In this document: piece by piece, positions 60,326-64,000 of the stretch
Layout: the number at the start of each line of letters is the position of its first letter
Numbering within the stretch: position 1 is the first letter of the stretch
NCBI GenBank assembly: GCA_022113835.1
Contig: JAILWY010000020.1
Location: forward strand, 1,054,001-1,118,000
DNA: 64,000 nucleotides
Reading direction: 5' to 3'
Source of the DNA: Atopsyche davidsoni
Taxonomy: Eukaryota; Arthropoda; Insecta; Trichoptera; Hydrobiosidae
Position numbers and translations under genes: made by a program
Notes under the pieces: generated by a model
The model's database searches: none
Told to the model about the DNA's origin: nothing
What the model saw: the letters and a program-made list of their open reading frames with translations, nothing else

Positions 60326-60516
60326 GCATCGTTCATCGAATGCGCGTTATTCTGTGACGGGCTACATTTCTAGTATTCAATAATAATCATAAGTTCACAA
60401 ATTCCGATAGTATTGAATTTGCGATACTATTATACAAGATGGCTTTTGACTTCATTGTCTTCAGCATCATCGGATACCGTATTCTTGATAGGCAAAAAAA
60501 AAAACACAAAAAAGCC

Positions 60517-60860
60517 CAGTGGTTCTCAATTAAATTTACATGATAATAACTTTTTTTAAACCAAACTCATTTAACTTTATATATTTAAATTTACCATTTT
60601 TTTTATTGATTTATAAATATTATGTATATAATGACTTAAGTATTGCTTAGTTGTACGGTTACGGTAGTAAAAGAAATGACAACTCGAGGCGTGAGTTAAA
60701 ATATCGTTTAAGTTTTATATAAAAAATATTATCATTAATTAATGTACAGGAAAATAAATCACACGTGTGTTGCTTAGTATAAATTTTTAATTGGGATACC
60801 GATTTTCAGCGAACCACGTGTTGGGATACACAGAGGTGTTCCGCAAACTTGAAAGTAGAG
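60517..60860. mobile_element. Possible hAT-like non-autonomous remnant
   Basis: CAGTGGTTCTCAATTAAA at 60519 looks like a hAT terminal repeat. About 280 bases on, GTTGGGATACACAGAGGTGT then TCCGCAAACTTGAAAG resembles the subterminal region of the same kind of element. A matching inverted terminus or 8-bp duplication was not seen. Confidence 0.35.
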
Positions 60861-61363
60861 ATGCTCAGTACAGCACTTGGATACTTCTCTTTGACGTCAA
60901 TGGAATCTATTGTAGTATATTCACTGTTAACTTGTGTACCTCGTTTGCCTTTATATTATTGTAACAAGTCAACTGTTTATCAGAAATGATAGTGAATACT
61001 TTACGAAGCTGCTATTTTTGCCTCTGTGGCGTTATTAAAATAACTGCGGGTTTGTTGAACGATGTAAAACATATTTTTACCCACATCTCCTAACTATGAG
61101 TTGCGATACATTATTGTTGATTTATTATATATGTACATATGATTTTTTAATACTGCGACTCTGCATTACAAGATACATGGAAAAGCGGCTGAAGCAGTTA
61201 CCAATACTGACTGAAACGATGGGTGGCATGTGCACGCGCGTAATCGAGCAGCCAATATAAACTTGGTAATTGCGTGTAAGTCTAGCGGATAGCACAGATA
61301 ACGCGCGCACTGTGGCCCCTGGCGCAGAGCCAAATTCCAAATGAAAATAGTTGTATTTGGGAT

Positions 61364-61378
61364 CCCCCCCCCCCCCCC
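61364..61378 (+). repeat. Homopolymer C tract (15)
   Basis: An uninterrupted run of 15 C after GGAT. It accounts for a glycine-run open frame on the minus strand. Confidence 0.95.
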
Positions 61379-61704
61379 TTTTGGCAAAAGATATTGCGAT
61401 ACGCTGCTGGATTAATGACTCTCTTGTGTTTGTGTACTCTGTTTTTATTATACATCGTTTTTGAGTATTAGGCCGCACAGTCGCACTTTTACTAACTATA
61501 CATTCCGTCTCTGCCATATAACAAATATGAATAGCCGAATGGCTAGTAGATCACGATCATTTTTACTTGTGAGCACTGTTGCGTTTTAGCACATTTAAAG
61601 GCTTCCCCAGACTGAAGAACCCCATGAAAGGTGGAAGCGCTCACTAACAATTATTACTGTAATCTGTAATTAAAATTTTGTTATTTGTTTAAACTTTTTT
61701 ACAT

Positions 61705-61782
61705 GTCGAGTCGGGGATCGAACCAGAAGCCCTCTCGATCAAGAGAAAACTGTCTAACCACTGGGCCAATTAGCCAATTTTT
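61705..61782 (-). repeat. tRNA-derived SINE head
   Basis: Minus strand: GGCTAATTGGCCCAGTGGTT (box A), a TCTCTTGATCGAGAG stem-loop, then CTTCTGGTTCGATCCCCGAC (box B). Both boxes are close to consensus. The anticodon-arm stem leaves a 6-base loop and acceptor arms do not pair, so a SINE or tRNA pseudogene is preferred over a functional tRNA. Confidence 0.6.
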
Positions 61783-61789
61783 GTTTTTC

Positions 61790-64000
61790 ATGTAACCAGT
61801 GAGGTATTTAAAACAATTTATTTTTCGTTACTAGCTCAAAACTGATTTAAAATATAAAACAATAAATCAAACGTTTTTAACGTTGCCAAAAAAAACAACA
61901 CGTGTTTTCAAGTCTTGAACTCACACGCTTGTCCATTATTTATAATATAATTCAAAGCAATGTATTGATGTGGCAATTTACCTCTTGTTATGTGTGTTTC
62001 TGAAACATTTGCATAAGTATTATGTCTGGTGTAATTAATTAAACTCGGTGTATTTTAGTTTTGTACAAGTTGTCTACTATACATCAGCTTTTTACGACTG
62101 CAGCGTAATATAATCAATATTTAATATATCATATCATAATCCACTCTTGCTTAAAGTAAACAAAATATTTTTTCGATTTTAATACAGTAAGAATATAAAG
62201 TTAACAGAAACAGATGCAGATAAGCTAGCAATAGCAATTGTGGCACTAATAATTAAATTGTTTTTTTTTTGCAGCAAGTCGAACACAACCGAAACATTTT
62301 TTTTTAAATTACTTATAAATACTTGTAAACAAAAATGTAGAGTTAATTAAGCAAAAAGCACGGACCACTAGCATTTTCATTTTAACATCAAATTTCTAAA
62401 AAGGTTTTACTTAAAAGGGCATTTGCGGTTTCAGCAGAAACGCATTTCAGGCTGACTCGGCAGATTCTCTCTCGAAGGTTCCAGAAACCATTGGACATGG
62501 GAAATTATATTTCTACAACCTTACTTTTCGCGAGCATTGCAGTTTTCTCTTCTTTTCTGTGATGTTAAATTGTGTTTAAATGCGTTTTGATAATGTCGCC
62601 CCACACAGGCATAACTTATTTAAATTCCCGTAATTGGTTTTGTTATTTATCATTGGAATCGGTGTTGTATGATTTTTCTGTATTTTTTTAACACGAAAGA
62701 TGTTTGTTAACATCTTTTTATACAAGTTTATATGTACCCCTTATTTTTCAAGGAAAGTAAAGTCTTTTTTTAATGCGATACAAAAAGACTACAAAAAAAT
62801 CAACAAAAAATATGCAACAGACAAAAACGGCAAGCGCAAAACCTAAAAATCTGGCTGTACTGGCTTTCCTGTTGAGGTAACTCTCAGACAACCCTCGTCT
62901 TTTTTCAATAGTGTAACCTTTTACGACCCTCTCAAGATATACGTGCTATTTTTTAACAAAAGTTGATTTTTGGTCTAATTATTTAAATTTTTTTCTTATT
63001 ATTAATACCGGCGTACTGTAAACTATGGGAAGTTTTATTTTTTAATTTTTTTCTAGTTATTTTGATGACTTAGGTAAGGAACTAGTTGATATATTACATT
63101 TTAAAAAACATACCATTATTAATGGACAGTTTCAAATATTGTAAAAAAAATAATTTTATAAATAAAATTAAATAAATATCAATCTTTCGGAACACTTATT
63201 CATATATCCAAAAGTAGAAAAGCATTTGAAAAAAATCACTACACACGAGGGTTGCGCAGATTTCTCGGCATTCATTCTTTCAGCTCTTATTTCCACCCCT
63301 GACCCCGGGTGATTTCAGAACATTGAAAGCCTTTCTCTGTAGAGGAAATGTGGAATGTTGATTGTCGAAGGTTCTGTGTATACCTCCTTTATCGGTTATG
63401 CAGCCTTACTGGGATACTCTCCAATAATCACTGCCCCTCGAATCTTTTCCGATCGACAGGGTTTCATTTTCAAACCATTAAAGTGAGCATGTACGCTAAG
63501 AGCTTTTGCAAAATAAAAATATTCAACTTTCGTATATTTTTCAGCAATTCACAATTAAAAAAAATTGCCATCGAATCATGATATAAAAATATACTACTGA
63601 CTTAGCCATGCAAACAAATATAACTAGCCAAACGGCTAAGAGATTACAACTGATAAGAGATAAATACGAAGGCCTGAAAATTAATCTTTTCATATAATAT
63701 TTCTTTTTAAAATTTGGATGTATTTAATCTTCAATAATCGTATTTTCTTAGATTAAACATCGATGTACAGATTTGCTGAGTGGTATAAAACAGATTTATT
63801 GCAGCTTTATTAGTATTCATTAGTAACGAGTAATACCAACTCCCGTATTTAATGACGTATTAATGGCGTAATTAAGTTCATTGTTTGTTCTGTGTTATAA
63901 AATAAACTTAATGGCGTATTTGCGATAAATTCGAGGAAATTATTTCAATCGTTAATGTCTAGATTTAGATAATAAACGGACATTTTCTTTCAAACAGCAC
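61790..64000. other. AT-rich interval, no gene recognised
   Basis: No coding exon or RNA gene supported. The short tail motif ACTAGCCAAACGGCTAAGAG at about 63624 is shared with loci near 11420, 19410 and 61530. Confidence 0.45.

Noticed and set aside
61705..61782. Functional tRNA gene
   Set aside because: Good boxes A and B but 6-base anticodon loop and unpaired acceptor arm; called a SINE head instead.
1..64000. CRISPR array, operons, prokaryotic terminators
   Set aside because: Composition, LINE/SINE/mariner content and lack of compact genes indicate a eukaryotic genome; no regularly spaced short repeats with unique spacers were seen.

Overview
The window is AT-rich eukaryotic DNA that looks like a large, repeat-rich animal genome. 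No prokaryotic gene organisation is visible and I found no convincing intact host gene, exon chain, rRNA or functional tRNA. An arthropod, probably an insect, is the best guess. The support is a degraded mariner-type transposase, RTE-like LINE debris, a Helitron scrap, a pogo/Tigger-like MITE and many tRNA-derived SINE heads. None of these fixes the order or species.

Layout. 0-9 kb: two antisense LINE reverse-transcriptase tails (0.3-0.6 and 2.8-3.1 kb), a SINE head, then the only stretch with coding character. That stretch is a direct duplication at 5.4-5.85 and 7.0-7.5 kb of a small, very basic ORF, with Arg-rich or eroded ORFs opposing each copy. A LINE 3' UTR ending in a long TA microsatellite follows (8.6-8.9 kb). 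9-24 kb: copies of a long palindromic MITE family (here called PAL), a 400-bp pogo-like MITE with TA duplications, a GGGCAC hexamer array beside a TATA-like site, a perfect 31-bp hairpin and a deleted mariner. 27-38 kb: SINE heads, a ~213-bp tandem repeat and most copies of a dispersed two-box module (here called AB). 43-47 kb: another LINE 3' UTR and the longer mariner relic. 48-54 kb: more PAL copies. 56-58.7 kb: a 112-bp-period repeat, then a foldback-like element with inverted ends and 285-bp internal repeats, then a separate inverted-repeat insertion flanked by a perfect 13-bp direct repeat. 59-62 kb: LINE tail, Helitron Rep fragment, hAT-like ends and a SINE head. Long intervals between these are AT-rich with nothing recognisable.

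The parts do not form a pathway. The window reads as intergenic or intronic DNA built from old, mostly non-autonomous transposons. The items most likely to be undescribed are the AB module, the duplicated basic-protein ORF, the 56.7-58.2 kb foldback element and the PAL family. All family names are from reading the sequence only; no database search was possible.
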